Assembly: GCA_964057225.1 (NCBI GenBank)
Contig: OZ059896.1
Location: 19,278,501 to 19,342,500, forward strand
From: Auanema rhodensis
Lineage: Eukaryota; Nematoda; Chromadorea; Rhabditida; Rhabditidae
DNA length: 64,000 nt
Reading direction: 5' to 3'
The notes below the pieces were generated by a model. It saw only the letters and a list, made by a program, of their open reading frames with translations, was not told the DNA's origin and did no database searches. Within the stretch, counting starts at the first letter, position 1. Every line of letters begins with the position of its first letter. Below, in pieces: positions 24,920 to 39,000 of this stretch. Both the position numbers and the translations under genes were made by a program.

Positions 24920-26674
24920 TCCGCATCGAATGCACTATACTACATTGAGAAACGCTCAATACAAAAATTAGTTATGATCGTTTGAAAAATGATGCATTAG
25001 TGTATGTTGAGTTTCCATGTACACTCAACATTGCTTCCAAAAACATTTTGACAAAAATTTTTTCGAAGAATTTCAAAATAATTTAGCAAAATGTAGATGT
25101 TTTTAGATTCCTTTTTTCAAGGCAAAGACGATGGACAATGTTATTCAACGAAAAAATTAATTCTTCAGGGTGAAAATCGAGGATATAAGTGTGAACTTAT
25201 ATCAGTTGATATCTCGGTGCATTTTTAAGCTAGCGCAAATCTGATAACACAGATCGACGCAGCTTAAAAATCCGCATTGAATGCACTTTACTACATTGAG
25301 AAACGCTTAATACAAAAATTAGTTATGATCGTTTGAAAAATGATGCATTAGTGTATGTTGAGTTTCCATGTACACTCAACATTGCTTCCAAAAACATTTT
25401 GACAAAAATTTTTTCGAAGAATTTCAAAATAATTTAGCAAAATGTAGATGTTTTTAGATTCCTTTTTTCAAGGCAAAGACGATGGACAATGTTATTCAAC
25501 GAAAAAATTAATTCTTCAGGGTGAAAATCGAGGATATAAGTGTGAACTTATACCAGTTGATATCTCGGTGCATTTTTAAGCTAGCGCAAATCTGATAACA
25601 CAGATCGACGCAGCTTAAAAATCCGCATCGAATGCACTATACTACATTGAGAAACGCTCAATACAAAAATTAGTTATGATCGTTTGAAAAATGATGCATT
25701 AGTGTATGTTGAGTTTCCATGTACACTCAACATTGCTTCCAAAAACATTTTGACAAAAATTTTTTCGAAGAATTTCAAAATAATTTAGCAAAATGTAGAT
25801 GTTTTTAGATTCCTTTTTTCAAGGCAAAGACGATGGACAATGTTATTCAACGAAAAAATTAATTCTTCAGGGTGAAAATCGAGGATATAAGTGTGAACTT
25901 ATATCAGTTGATATCTCGGTGCATTTTTAAGCTAGCGCAAATCTGATAACACAGATCGACGCAGCTTAAAAATCCGCATTGAATGCACTTTACTACATTG
26001 AGAAACGCTTAATACAAAAATTAGTTATGATCGTTTGAAAAATGATGCATTAGTGTATGTTGAGTTTCCATGTACACTCAACATTGCTTCCAAAAACATT
26101 TTGACAAAAATTTTTTCGAAGAATTTCAAAATAATTTAGCAAAATGTAGATGTTTTTAGATTCCTTTTTTCAAGGCAAAGACGATGGACAATGTTATTCA
26201 ACGAAAAAATTAATTCTTCAGGGTGAAAATCGAGGATATAAGTGTGAACTTATACCAGTTGATATCTCGGTGCATTTTTAAGCTAGCGCAAATCTGATAA
26301 CACAGATCGACGCAGCTTAAAAATCCGCATCGAATGCACTATACTACATTGAGAAACGCTCAATACAAAAATTAGTTATGATCGTTTGAAAAATGATGCA
26401 TTAGTGTATGTTGAGTTTCCATGTACACTCAACATTGCTTCCAAAAACATTTTGACAAAAATTTTTTCGAAGAATTTCAAAATAATTTAGCAAAATGTAG
26501 ATGTTTTTAGATTCCTTTTTTCAAGGCAAAGACGATGGACAATGTTATTCAACGAAAAAATTAATTCTTCAGGGTGAAAATCGAGGATATAAGTGTGAAC
26601 TTATATCAGTTGATATCTCGGTGCATTTTTAAGCTAGCGCAAATCTGATAACACAGATCGACGCAGCTTAAAAA
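24920..26674 (+). repeat. Dimer repeats, 2.5 copies of 702 bp
   Basis: A two-monomer pattern alternates: CTCAATAC with GAAGAAT and GCAAAATGTAG, then CATTGAATGCACTTTA with TATACC. It starts at 24920, 25622 and 26324 (half). In giant copy 2 the same pattern (42468-43520) has fewer copies, which is where the two giant copies differ by one monomer. Confidence 0.85.
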
Positions 26675-27025
26675 TCCGCATTGAATGCACTTTACTACAT
26701 TGAGAAACGCTTAATACAAAAATTAGTTATGATCGTTTGAAAAATGATGCATTAGTGTATGTTGAGTTTCCATGTACACTCAACATTGCTTCCAAAAACA
26801 TTTTGACAAAAATTTTTTCGAAAAATTTCAAAATAATTTAGCAAAAAGTAGATGTTTTTAGATTCTTTTTTTCAAGGCAAAGACGATGGACAATGTTGTT
26901 CAACGAAAAAATTAATTCTTCAGGGTGAAAATCGAGGATATAAGTGTGAACTTATATCAGTTGATATCTCGGTGCATTTTTAAGCTAGCGCAAATCTGAT
27001 AACACAGATCGACGCAGCTTAAAAA

Positions 27026-30000
27026 TCCGCATCGAATGCACTATACTACATTGAGAAACGCTTAATACAAGAATTAGTTATGATCGTTTGAAAAATGATG
27101 CATTAGTGTATGTTGAGTTTCCATGTACACTCAACATTGCTTCCAAAAACATTTTGACAAAAATTTTTTCGAAAAATTTCAAAATAATTTAGCAAAAAGT
27201 AGATGTTTTTAGATTCCTTTTTTCAAGGCAAAGACGATGGACAATGTTATTCAACGAAAAAATTATTTCTTCAGGGTGAAAATCGAGGATATAAGTGTGA
27301 ACTTATATCAGTTGATATCTCGGTCCATTTTTAAGCTAGCGCAAATCTGATAACACAGATCGACGCAGCTTAAAAATCCGCATCGAATGCACTATACTAC
27401 ATTGAGAAACGCTTAATACAAGAATTAGTTATGATCGTTTGAAAAATGATGCATTAGTGTATGTTGAGTTTCCATGTACACTCAACATTGCTTCCAAAAA
27501 CATTTTGACAAAAATTTTTTCGAAAAATTTCAAAATAATTTAGCAAAAAGTAGATGTTTTTAGATTCCTTTTTTCAAGGCAAAGACGATGGACAATGTTA
27601 TTCAACGAAAAAATTATTTCTTCAGGGTGAAAATCGAGGATATAAGTGTGAACTTATATCAGTTGATATATCGGTGCATTTTTAAGCTAGCGCAAATCTG
27701 ATAACACAGATCGACGCAGCTTAAAATACCGCATCGAATGCACTATACTACATTGAGAAACGCTTAATACAAAAATTAGTTATGATCGTTTGAAAAATGA
27801 TGCATTAGTGTATGTTGAGTTTCCATGTACACTCAACATTGCTTCCAAAAACATTTTGACAAAAATTTTTTCGAAAAATTTCAAAATAATTTAGCAAAAA
27901 GTAGATGTTTTTAGATTCCTTTTTTTAAGGCAAAGACGATGGACAATGTTATTCAACGAAAAAATTAATTCTTCAGGGTGAAAATCGAGGATATAAGTGT
28001 GAACTTATACCAGTTGATATCTCGGTGCATTTTTAAGCTAGCGCAAATCTGATAACACAGATCGACGCAGCTTAAAAATCCGCATCGAATGCACTATACT
28101 ACATTGAGAAACGCTCAATACAAAAATTAGTTATGATCGTTTGAAAAATGATGCATTAGTGTATGTTGAGTTTCCATGTACACTCAACATTGCTTCCAAA
28201 AACATTTTGACAAAAATTTTTTCGAAGAATTTCAAAATAATTTAGCAAAATGTAGATGTTTTTAGATTCCTTTTTTCAAGGCAAAGACGATGGACAATGT
28301 TATTCAACGAAAAAATTAATTCTTCAGGGTGAAAATCGAGGATATAAGTGTGAACTTATATCAGTTGATATCTCGGTGCATTTTTAAGCTAGCGCAAATC
28401 TCATAACACAGATCGACGCAGCTTAAAAATCCGCATCGAATGCACTATACTACATTGAGAAACGCTCAATACAAAAATTAGTTATGATCGTTTGAAAAAT
28501 GATGCATTAGTGTATGTTGAGTTTCCATGTACACTCAACATTGCTTCCAAAAACATTTTGACAAAAATTTTTTCGAAAAATTTCAAAATAATTTAGCAAA
28601 AAGTAGATGTTTTTAGATTCCTTTTTTCAAGGCAAAGACGATGGACAATGTTATTCAACGAAAAAATTAATTCTTCAGGGTGAAAATCGAGGATATAAGT
28701 GTGAACTTATACCAGTTGATATCCCGGTGCATTTTTAAGCTAGCGCAAATCTGATAACACAGATCGACGCAGCTTAAAAATCCGCATCGAATGCACTATA
28801 CTACATTGAGAAACGCTCAATACAAAAATTAGTTATGATCGTTTGAAAAATGATGCATTAGTGTATGTTGAGTTTCCATGTACACTCAACATTGCTTCCA
28901 AAAACATTTTGACAAAAATTTTTTCGAAGAATTTCAAAATAATTTAGCAAAATGTAGATGTTTTTAGATTCCTTTTTTCAAGGCAAAGACGATGGACAAT
29001 GTTATTCAACGAAAAAATTAATTCTTCAGGGTGAAAATCGAGGATATAAGTGTGAACTTATATCAGTTGATATCTCGGTGCATTTTTAAGCTAGCGCAAA
29101 TCTGATAACACAGATCGACGCAGCTTAAAAATCCGCATCGAATGCACTTTACTACATTGAGAAACGCTTAATACAAAAATTAGTTATGATCGTTTGAAAA
29201 ATGATGCATTAGTGTATGTTGAGTTTCCATGTACACTCAACATTGCTTCCAAAAACATTTTGACAAAAATTTTTTCGTAAAATTTCAAAATAATTTAGCA
29301 AAAAGTAGATGTTTTTAGATTCCTTTTTTCAAGGCAAAGACGATGGACAATGTTATTCAACGAAAAAATTATTTCTTCAGGGTGAAAATCGAGGATATAA
29401 GTGTGAACTTATATCAGTTGATATCTCGGTCCATTTTTAAGCTAGCGCAAATCTGATAACACAGATCGACGCAGCTTAAAAATCCGCATCGAATGCACTA
29501 TACTACATTGAGAAACGCTTAATACAAGAATTAGTTATGATCGTTTGAAAAATGATGCATTAGTGTATGTTGAGTTTCCATGTACACTCAACATTGCTTC
29601 CAAAAACATTTTGACAAAAATTTTTTCGAAAAATTTCAAAATAATTTAGCAAAAAGTAGATGTTTTTAGATTCCTTTTTTCAAGGCAAAGACGATGGACA
29701 ATGTTATTCAACGAAAAAATTATTTCTTCAGGGTGAAAATCGAGGATATAAGTGTGAACTTATATCAGTTGATATATCGGTGCATTTTTAAGCTAGCGCA
29801 AATCTGATAACACAGATCGACGCAGCTTAAAATACCGCATCGAATGCACTATACTACATTGAGAAACGCTTAATACAAAAATTAGTTATGATCGTTTGAA
29901 AAATGATGCATTAGTGTATGTTGAGTTTCCATGTACACTCAACATTGATTCCAAAAACATTTTGACAAAAATTTTTTCGAAAAATTTCAAAATAATTTAG

Positions 30001-30886
30001 CAAAAAGTAGATGTTTTTAGATTCCTTTTTTCAAGGCAAAGACGATGGACAATGTTATTCAACGAAAAAATTAATTCTTCAGGGTGAAAATCGAGGATAT
30101 AAGTGTGAACTTATACCAGTTGATATCTCGGTGCATTTTTAAGCTAGCGCAAATCTGATAACACAGATCGACGCAGCTTAAAAATCCGCATCGAATGCAC
30201 TATACTACATTGAGAAACGCTCAATACAAAAATTAGTTATGATCGTTTGAAAAATGATGCATTAGTGTATGTTGAGTTTCCATGTACACTCAACATTGCT
30301 TCCAAAAACATTTTGACAAAAATTTTTTCAAAGAATTTCAAAATAATTTAGCAAAATGTAGATGTTTTTAGATTCCTTTTTTCAAGGCAAAGACGATGGA
30401 CAATGTTATTCAACGAAAAAATTAATTCTTCAGGGTGAAAATCGAGGATATAAGTGTGAACTTATATCAGTTGATATCTCGGTGCATTTTTAAGCTAGCG
30501 CAAATCTCATAACACAGATCGACGCAGCTTAAAAATCCGCATCGAATGCACTATACTACATTGAGAAACGCTTAATACAAAAATTAGTTATGATCGTTTG
30601 AAAAATGATGCATTAGTGTATGTTGAGTTTCCATGTACACTCAACATTGCTTCCAAAAACATTTTGACAAAAATTTTTTCGAAAAATTTCAAAATAATTT
30701 AGCAAAAAGTAGATGTTTTTAGATTCCTTTTTTCAAGGCAAAGACGATGGACAATGTTATTCAACGAAAAAATTAATTCTTCAGGGTGAAAATCGAGGAT
30801 ATAAGTGTGAACTTATACCAGTTGATATCTCGGTGCATTTTTAAGCTAGCGCAAATCTGATAACACAGATCGACGCAGCTTAAAAA
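27026..30886 (+). repeat. Six-monomer period: 27026-28780 and 29132-30886
   Basis: Five repeats at 27026-28780 correspond in order to five at 29132-30886, 2106 bp away (six monomers). Shared markers include GGTCCATTTT in the first, GATATATCGG and ATACC at the end of the second, TATACC in the third, and GAAGAAT or AAAGAAT with TCTCATAAC in the fourth. Several single-base differences (CGTAAAAT, ATTGATTCC, TTTTCAAAG, ATCCCGG) make this older than the giant duplication that contains it. Confidence 0.78.
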
Positions 30887-31237
30887 TCCGCATCGAATGC
30901 ACTATACTACATTGAGAAACGCTCAATACAAAAATTAGTTATGATCGTTTGAAAAATGATGCATTAGTGTATGTTGAGTTTCCATGTACACTCAACATTG
31001 CTTCCAAAAACATTTTGACAAAAATTTTTTCGAAAAATTTCAAAATAATTTAGCAAAAAGTAGATGTTTTTAGATTCCTTTTTTCAAGGCAAAGACGATG
31101 GACAATGTTATTCAACGAAAAAATTAATTCTTCAGGGTGAAAATCGAGGATATAAGTGTGAACTTATATCAGTTGATATATCGGTGCATTTTTAAGCTAG
31201 CGCAAATCTGATAACACAGATCGACGCAGCTTAAAAT

Positions 31238-33040
31238 ACCGCATCGAATGCACTATACTACATTGAGAAACGCTTAATACAAAAATTAGTTATGATCGTT
31301 TGAAAAATGATGCATTAGTGTATGTTGAGTTTCCATGTACACTCAACATTGCTTCCAAAAACATTTTGACAAAAATTTTTTCGAAAAATTTCAAAATAAT
31401 TTAGCAAAAAGTAGATGTTTTTAGATTCCTTTTTTCAAGGCAAAGACGATGGACAATGTTATTCAACGAAAAAATTAATTCTTCAGGGTGAAAATCGAGG
31501 ATATAAGTGTGAACTTATATCAGTTGATATCTCGGTGCATTTTTAAGCTAGCGCAAATCTGATAACACAGATCGACGCAGCTTAGAAATCCGCATCGAAT
31601 GCACTATACTACATTGAGAAACGCTTAATACAAAAATTAGTTATGATCGTTTGAAAAATGATGCATTAGTGTATGTTGAGTTTCCATGTACACTCAACAT
31701 TGCTTCCAAAAACATTTTGACAAAAATTTTTTCGAAAAATTTCAAAATAATTTAGCAAAAAGTAGATGTTTTTGGATTCCTTTTTTCAAGGCAAAGACGA
31801 TGGACAATGTTATTCAACGAAAAAATTAATTCTTCAGGGTGAAAATCGAGGATATAAGTGTGAACTTATATCAGTTGATATCTCGGTGCATTTTTAAGCT
31901 AGCGCAAATCTGATAACACAGATCGACGCAGCTTAAAAATCCGCATCGAATGCACTATACTACATTGAGAAACGCTTAATACAAGAATTAGTTATGATCG
32001 TTTGAAAAATGATGCATTAGTGTATGTTGAGTTTCCATGTACACTCAACATTGCTTCCAAAAACATTTTGACAAAAATTTTTTCGAAAAATTTCAAAATA
32101 ATTTAGCAAAAAGTAGATGTTTTTGGATTCCTTTTTTCAAGGCAAAGACGATGGACAATGTTATTCAACGAAAAAATTAATTCTTCAGGGTGAAAATCGA
32201 GGATATAAGTGTGAACTTATATCAGTTGATATATCGGTGCATTTTTAAGCTAGCGCAAATCTGATAACACAGATCGACGCAGCTTAAAATACCGCATCGA
32301 ATGCACTATACTACATTGAGAAACGCTTAATACAAAAATTAGTTATGATCGTTTGAAAAATGATGCATTAGTGTATGTTGAGTTTCCATGTACACTCAAC
32401 ATTGCTTCCAAAAACATTTTGACAAAAATTTTTTCGAAAAATTTCAAAATAATTTAGCAAAAAGTAGATGTTTTTAGATTCCTTTTTTCAAGGCAAAGAC
32501 GATGGACAATGTTATTCAACGAAAAAATTAATTCTTCAGGGTGAAAATCGAGGATATAAGTGTGAACTTATATCAGTTGATATCTCGGTGCATTTTTAAG
32601 CTAGCGCAAATCTGATAACACAGATCGACGCAGCTTAGAAATCCGCATCGAATGCACTATACTACATTGAGAAACGCTTAATACAAAAATTAGTTATGAT
32701 CGTTTGAAAAATGATGCATTAGTGTATGTTGAGTTTCCATGTACACTCAACATTGCTTCCAAAAACATTTTGACAAAAATTTTTTCGAAAAATTTCAAAA
32801 TAATTTAGCAAAAAGTAGATGTTTTTGGATTCCTTTTTTCAAGGCAAAGACGATGGACAATGTTATTCAACGAAAAAATTAATTCTTCAGGGTGAAAATC
32901 GAGGATATAAGTGTGAACTTATATCAGTTGATATCTCGGTGCATTTTTAAGCTAGCGCAAATCTGATAACACAGATCGACGCAGCTTAAAAATCCGCATC
33001 GAATGCACTATACTACATTGAGAAACGCTTAATACAAGAA
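31238..33040 (+). repeat. Trimer partly duplicated at the giant-unit junction
   Basis: Repeats at 31238, 31589 and 31940 recur at 32291, 32642 and the beginning of 32993. Markers are the ATACC junction with CTTAGAAAT, then TTGGATTCC, then CAAGAATTAG. The second trimer changes type part-way through its third monomer, at the very point where the second giant copy begins, so this is the recombination joint between giant copies. Confidence 0.78.
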
Positions 33041-36000
33041 TTAGTTATGATCGTTTGAAAAATGATGCATTAGTGTATGTTGAGTTTCCATGTACACTCA
33101 ACATTGCTTCCAAAAACATTTTGACAAAAATTTTTTCGAAAAATTTCAAAATAATTTAGCAAAAAGTAGATGTTTTTAGATTCCTTTTTTCAAGGCAAAG
33201 ACGATGGACAATGTTATTCAACGAAAAAATTAATTCTTCAGGGTGAAAATCGAGGATATAAGTGTGAACTTATACCAGTTGATATCTCGGTGCATTTTTA
33301 AGCTAGCGCAAATCTGATAACACAGATCGACGCAGCTTAAAAATCCGCATCGAATGCACTATACTACATTGAGAAACGCTTAATACAAAAATTAGTTATG
33401 ATCGTTTGAAAAATGATGCATTAGTGTATGTTGAGTTTCCATGTACACTCAACATTGCTTCCAAAAACATTTTGACAAAAATTTTTTCGAAAAATTTCAA
33501 AATAATTTAGCAAAAAGTAGATGTTTTTAGATTCCTTTTTTCAAGGCAAAGACGATGGACAATGTTATTCAACGAAAAAAATAATTCTTTAGGGTGAAAA
33601 TCGAGGATATAAGTGTGAACTTATATCAGTTGATATCTCGGTGCATTTTTAAGCTAGCGCAAATCTGATAACACAGATCGACGCAGCTTAAAAATCCGCA
33701 TCGAATGCACTATACTACATTGAGAAACGCTTAATACAAGAATTAGTTATGATCGTTTGAAAAATGATGCATTAGTGTATGTTGAGTTTCCATGTACACT
33801 CAACATTGCTTCCAAAAACATTTTGACAAAAATTTTTTCGAACAATTTCAAAATAATTTAGCAAAAAGTAGATGTTTTTGGATTCCTTTTTTCAAGGCAA
33901 AGACGATGGACAATGTTATTCAACGAAAAAATTAATTCTTTAGGGTGAAAATCGAGGATATAAGTGTGAACTTATATCAGTTGATATCTCGGTGCATTTT
34001 TAAGCTAGCGCAAGTCTGATAACACAGATCGACGCAGCTTAAAAATCCGCATCGAATGCACTATACTACATTGAGAAACGCTTAATACAAGAATTAGTTA
34101 TGATCGTTTGAAAAATGATGCATTAGTGTATGTTGAGTTTCCATGTACACTCAACATTGCTTCCAAAAACATTTTGACAAAAATTTTTTCGAACAATTTC
34201 AAAATAATTTAGCAAAAAGTAGATGTTTTTGGATTCCTTTTTTTAAGGCAAAGACGATGGACAATGTTATTCAACGAAAAAATTAATTCTTTAGGGTGAA
34301 AATCGAGGATATAAGTGTGAACTTATATCAGTTGATATCTCGGTGCATTTTTAAGCTAGCGCAAGTCTGATAACACAGATCGACGCAGCTTAAAAATCCG
34401 CATCGAATGCACTATACTACATTGAGAAACGCTTAATACAAAACTTAGTTATGATCGTTTGAAAAATGATGCATTAGTGTATGTTGAGTTTCCATGTACA
34501 CTCAACATTGCTTCCAAAAACATTTTGACAAAAATTTTTTCGAAAAATTTCAAAATAATTTAGCAAAAAGTAGATGTTTTTAGATTCCTTTTTTCAAGGC
34601 AAAGACGATGGACAATGTTATTCAACGAAAAAATTAATTCTTTAGGGTGAAAATCGAGGATATAAGTGTGAACTTATATCAGTTGATATCTCGGTGCATT
34701 TTTAAGCTAGCGCAAGTCTGATAACACAGATCGACGCAGCTTAAAAATCCGCATCGAATGCACTATACTACATTGAGAAACGCTTAATACAAGAATTAGT
34801 TATGATCGTTTGAAAAATGATGCATTAGTGTATGTTGAGTTTCCATGTACACTCAACATTGCTTCCAAAAACATTTTGACAAAAATTTTTTCGAACAATT
34901 TCAAAATAATTTAGCAAAAAGTAGATGTTTTTGGATTCCTTTTTTCAAGGCAAAGACGATGGACAATGTTATTCAACGAAAAAATTAATTCTTTAGGGTG
35001 AAAATCGAGGATATAAGTGTGAACTTATATCAGTTGATATCTCGGTGCATTTTTAAGCTAGCGCAAGTCTGATAACACAGATCGACGCAGCTTAAAAATC
35101 CGCATCGAATGCACTATACTACATTGAGAAACGCTTAATACAAAACTTAGTTATGATCGTTTGAAAAATGATGCATTAGTGTATGTTGAGTTTCCATGTA
35201 CACTCAACATTGCTTCCAAAAACATTTTGACAAAAATTTTTTCGAAAAATTTCAAAATAATTTAGCAAAAAGTAGATGTTTTTAGATTCCTTTTTTCAAG
35301 GCAAAGACGATGGACAATGTTATTCAACGAAAAAATTAATTCTTTAGGGTGAAAATCGAGGATATAAGTGTGAACTTATACCAGTTGATATCTCGGTGCA
35401 TTTTTAAGCTAGCGCAAATCTGATAACACAGATCGACGCAGCTTAAAAATCCGCATCGAATGCACTATACTACATTGAGAAACGCTTAATACAAAAATTA
35501 GTTATGATCGTTTGAAAAATGATGCATTAGTGTATGTTGAGTTTCCATGTACACTCAACATTGCTTCCAAAAACATTTTGACAAAAATTTTTTCGAAAAA
35601 TTTCAAAATAATTTAGCAAAAAGTAGATGTTTTTAGATTCCTTTTTTCAAGGCAAAGACGATGGACAATGTTATTCAACGAAAAAAATAATTCTTTAGGG
35701 TGAAAATCGAGGATATAAGTGTGAACTTATATCAGTTGATATCTCGGTGCATTTTTAAGCTAGCGCAAATCTGATAACACAGATCGACGCAGCTTAAAAA
35801 TCCGCATCGAATGCACTATACTACATTGAGAAACGCTTAATACAAAAATTAGTTATGATCGTTTGAAAAATGATGCATTAGTGTATGTTGAGTTTCCATG
35901 TACACTCAACATTGCTTCCAAAAACATTTTGACAAAAATTTTTTCGAACAATTTCAAAATAATTTAGCAAAAAGTAGATGTTTTTGGATTCCTTTTTTCA

Positions 36001-39000
36001 AGGCAAAGACGATGGACAATGTTATTCAACGAAAAAATTAATTCTTTAGGGTGAAAATCGAGGATATAAGTGTGAACTTATATCAGTTGATATCTCGGTG
36101 CATTTTTAAGCTAGCGCAAATCTGATAACACAGATCGACGCAGCTTAAAAATCCGCATCGAATGCACTATACTACATTGAGAAACGCTTAATACAAAAAT
36201 TAGTTATGATCGTTTGAAAAATGATGCATTAGTGTATGTTGAGTTTCCATGTACACTCAACATTGCTTCCAAAAACATTTTGACAAAAATTTTTTCGAAA
36301 AATTTCAAAATAATTTAGCAAAAAGTAGATGTTTTTAGATTCCTTTTTTCAAGGCAAAGACGATGGACAATGTTATTCAACGAAAAAAATAATTCTTTAG
36401 GGTGAAAATCGAGGATATAAGTGTAAACTTATATCAGTTGATATCTCGGTGCATTTTTAAGCTAGCGCAAATCTGATAACACAGATCGACGCAGCTTAAA
36501 AATCCGCATCGAATGCACTATACTACATTGAGAAACGCTTAATACAAAAATTAGTTATGATCGTTTGAAAAATGATGCATTAGTGTATGTTGAGTTTCCA
36601 TGTACACTCAACATTGCTTCCAAAAACATTTTGACAAAAATTTTTTCGAAAAATTTCAAAATAATTTAGCAAAAAGTAGATGTTTTTAGATTCCTTTTTT
36701 CAAGGCAAAGACGATGGACAATGTTATTCAACGAAAAAAATAATTCTTTAGGGTGAAAATCGAGGATATAAGTGTGAACTTATATCAGTTGATATCTCGG
36801 TGCATTTTTAAGCTAGCGCAAATCTGATAACACAGATCGACGCAGCTTACAAATCCGCATCGAATGCACTATACTACATTGAGAAACGCTTAATACAAGA
36901 ATTAGTTATGATCGTTTGAAAAATGATGCATTAGTGTATGTTGAGTTTCCATGTACACTCAACATTGCTTCCAAAAACATTTTGACAAAAATTTTTTCGA
37001 AAAATTTCAAAATAATTTAGCAAAAAGTAGATGTTTTTAGATTCCTTTTTTCAAGGCAAAGACGATGGACAATGTTATTCAACGAAAAAATTATTTCTTC
37101 AGGGTGAAAATCGAGGATATAAGTGTGAACTTATATCAGTTGATATCTCGGTGCATTTTTAAGCTAGCGCAAATCTGATAACACAGATCGACGCAGCTTA
37201 AAATACCGCATCGAATGCACTATACTACATTGAGAAACGCTTAATACAAAACTTAGTTATGATCGTTTGAAAAATGATGCATTAGTGTATGTTGAGTTTC
37301 CATGTACACTCAACATTGCTTCCAAAAACATTTTGACAAAAATTTTTTCGAAAATTTTCAAAATAATTTAGCAAAAAGTAGATGTTTTTAGATTCCTTTT
37401 TTCAAGGCAAAGACGATGGACAATGTTATTCAACGAAAAAATTAATTCTTCAGGGTGAAAATCGAGGATATAAGTGTGAACTTATACCAGTTGATATCTC
37501 AGTGCATTTTTAAGCTAGCGCAAATCTGATAACACAGATCGACGCAGCTTAAAAATCCGCATCGAATGCACTATACTACATTGAGAAACGCTCAATACAA
37601 AAATTAGTTATGATCGTTTGAAAAATGATGCATTAGTGTATGTTGAGTTTCCATGTACACTCAACATTGCTTCCAAAAACATTTTGACAAAAATTTTTTC
37701 GAAGAATTTCAAAATAATTTAGCAAAATGTAGATGTTTTTAGATTCCTTTTTTCAAGGCAAAGACGATGGACAATGTTATTCAACGAAAAAATTAATTCT
37801 TCAGGGTGAAAATCGAGGATATAAGTGTGAACTTATATCAGTTGATATCTCGGTGCATTTTTAAGCTAGCGCAAATCTGATAACACAGATCGACGCAGCT
37901 TTAAAATCCGCATCGAATGCACTATACTACATTGAGAAACGCTTAATACAAAAATTAGTTATGATCGTTTGAAAAATGATGCATTAGTGTATGTTGAGTT
38001 TCCATGTACACTCAACATTGCTTCCAAAAACATTTTGACAAAAAATTTTCGAAAAAATTCAAAATAATTTAGCAAAAAGTAGATGTTTTTAGATTCCTTT
38101 TTTCAAGGCAAAGACGATGGACAATGTTATTCAACGAAAAAATTAATTCTTCAGGGTGAAAATCGAGGATATAAGTGTGAACTTATACCAGTTGATATCT
38201 CGGTGCATTTTTAAGCTAGCGCAAATCTGATAACACAGATCGACGCAGCTTAAAAATCCGCATCGAATGCACTATACTACATTGAGAAACGCTTAATACA
38301 AAACTTAGTTATGATCGTTTGAAAAATGATGCATTAGTGTATGTTGAGTTTCCATGTACACTCAACATTGCTTCCAAAAACATTTTGACAAAAATTTTTT
38401 CGAAAATTTTCAAAATAATTTAGCAAAAAGTAGATGTTTTTAGATTCCTTTTTTCAAGGCAAAGACGATGGACAATGTTATTCAACGAAAAAATTAATTC
38501 TTCAGGGTGAAAATCGAGGATATAAGTGTGAACTTATACCAGTTGATATCTCAGTGCATTTTTAAGCTAGCGCAAATCTGATAACACAGATCGACGCAGC
38601 TTAAAAATCCGCATCGAATGCACTATACTACATTGAGAAACGCTCAATACAAAAATTAGTTATGATCGTTTGAAAAATGATGCATTAGTGTATGTTGAGT
38701 TTCCATGTACACTCAACATTGCTTCCAAAAACATTTTGACAAAAATTTTTTCGAAGAATTTCAAAATAATTTAGCAAAATGTAGATGTTTTTAGATTCCT
38801 TTTTTCAAGGCAAAGACGATGGACAATGTTATTCAACGAAAAAATTAATTCTTCAGGGTGAAAATCGAGGATATAAGTGTGAACTTATATCAGTTGATAT
38901 CTCGGTGCATTTTTAAGCTAGCGCAAATCTGATAACACAGATCGACGCAGCTTTAAAATCCGCATCGAATGCACTATACTACATTGAGAAACGCTTAATA

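Larger units (their letters stand above)
15493..33040 (+). repeat. Giant higher-order unit, copy 1 (50 monomers, 17,548 bp)
   Basis: From about 15493 the order of variant monomers is repeated 17,548 bp later, that is 50 monomers less two 1-base deletions. Rare markers fall at the same places in both copies: GTGTAAACTT (18873 and 36421), the five T to four T change (about 20490/38038 and 21544/39092), GTAGAAGTTTTT (about 23690 and 41240), CTTACAAAT, CTTGAAAAT, CAAGTCTG and the CATTGAATGCACTTTA repeats. The left boundary lies inside the monomer at 15445: CAAAACTTAG there versus CAAGAATTAG at 32993, with identity resuming just after. Copy 1 ends where copy 2 begins, so the two are in tandem. Confidence 0.88.
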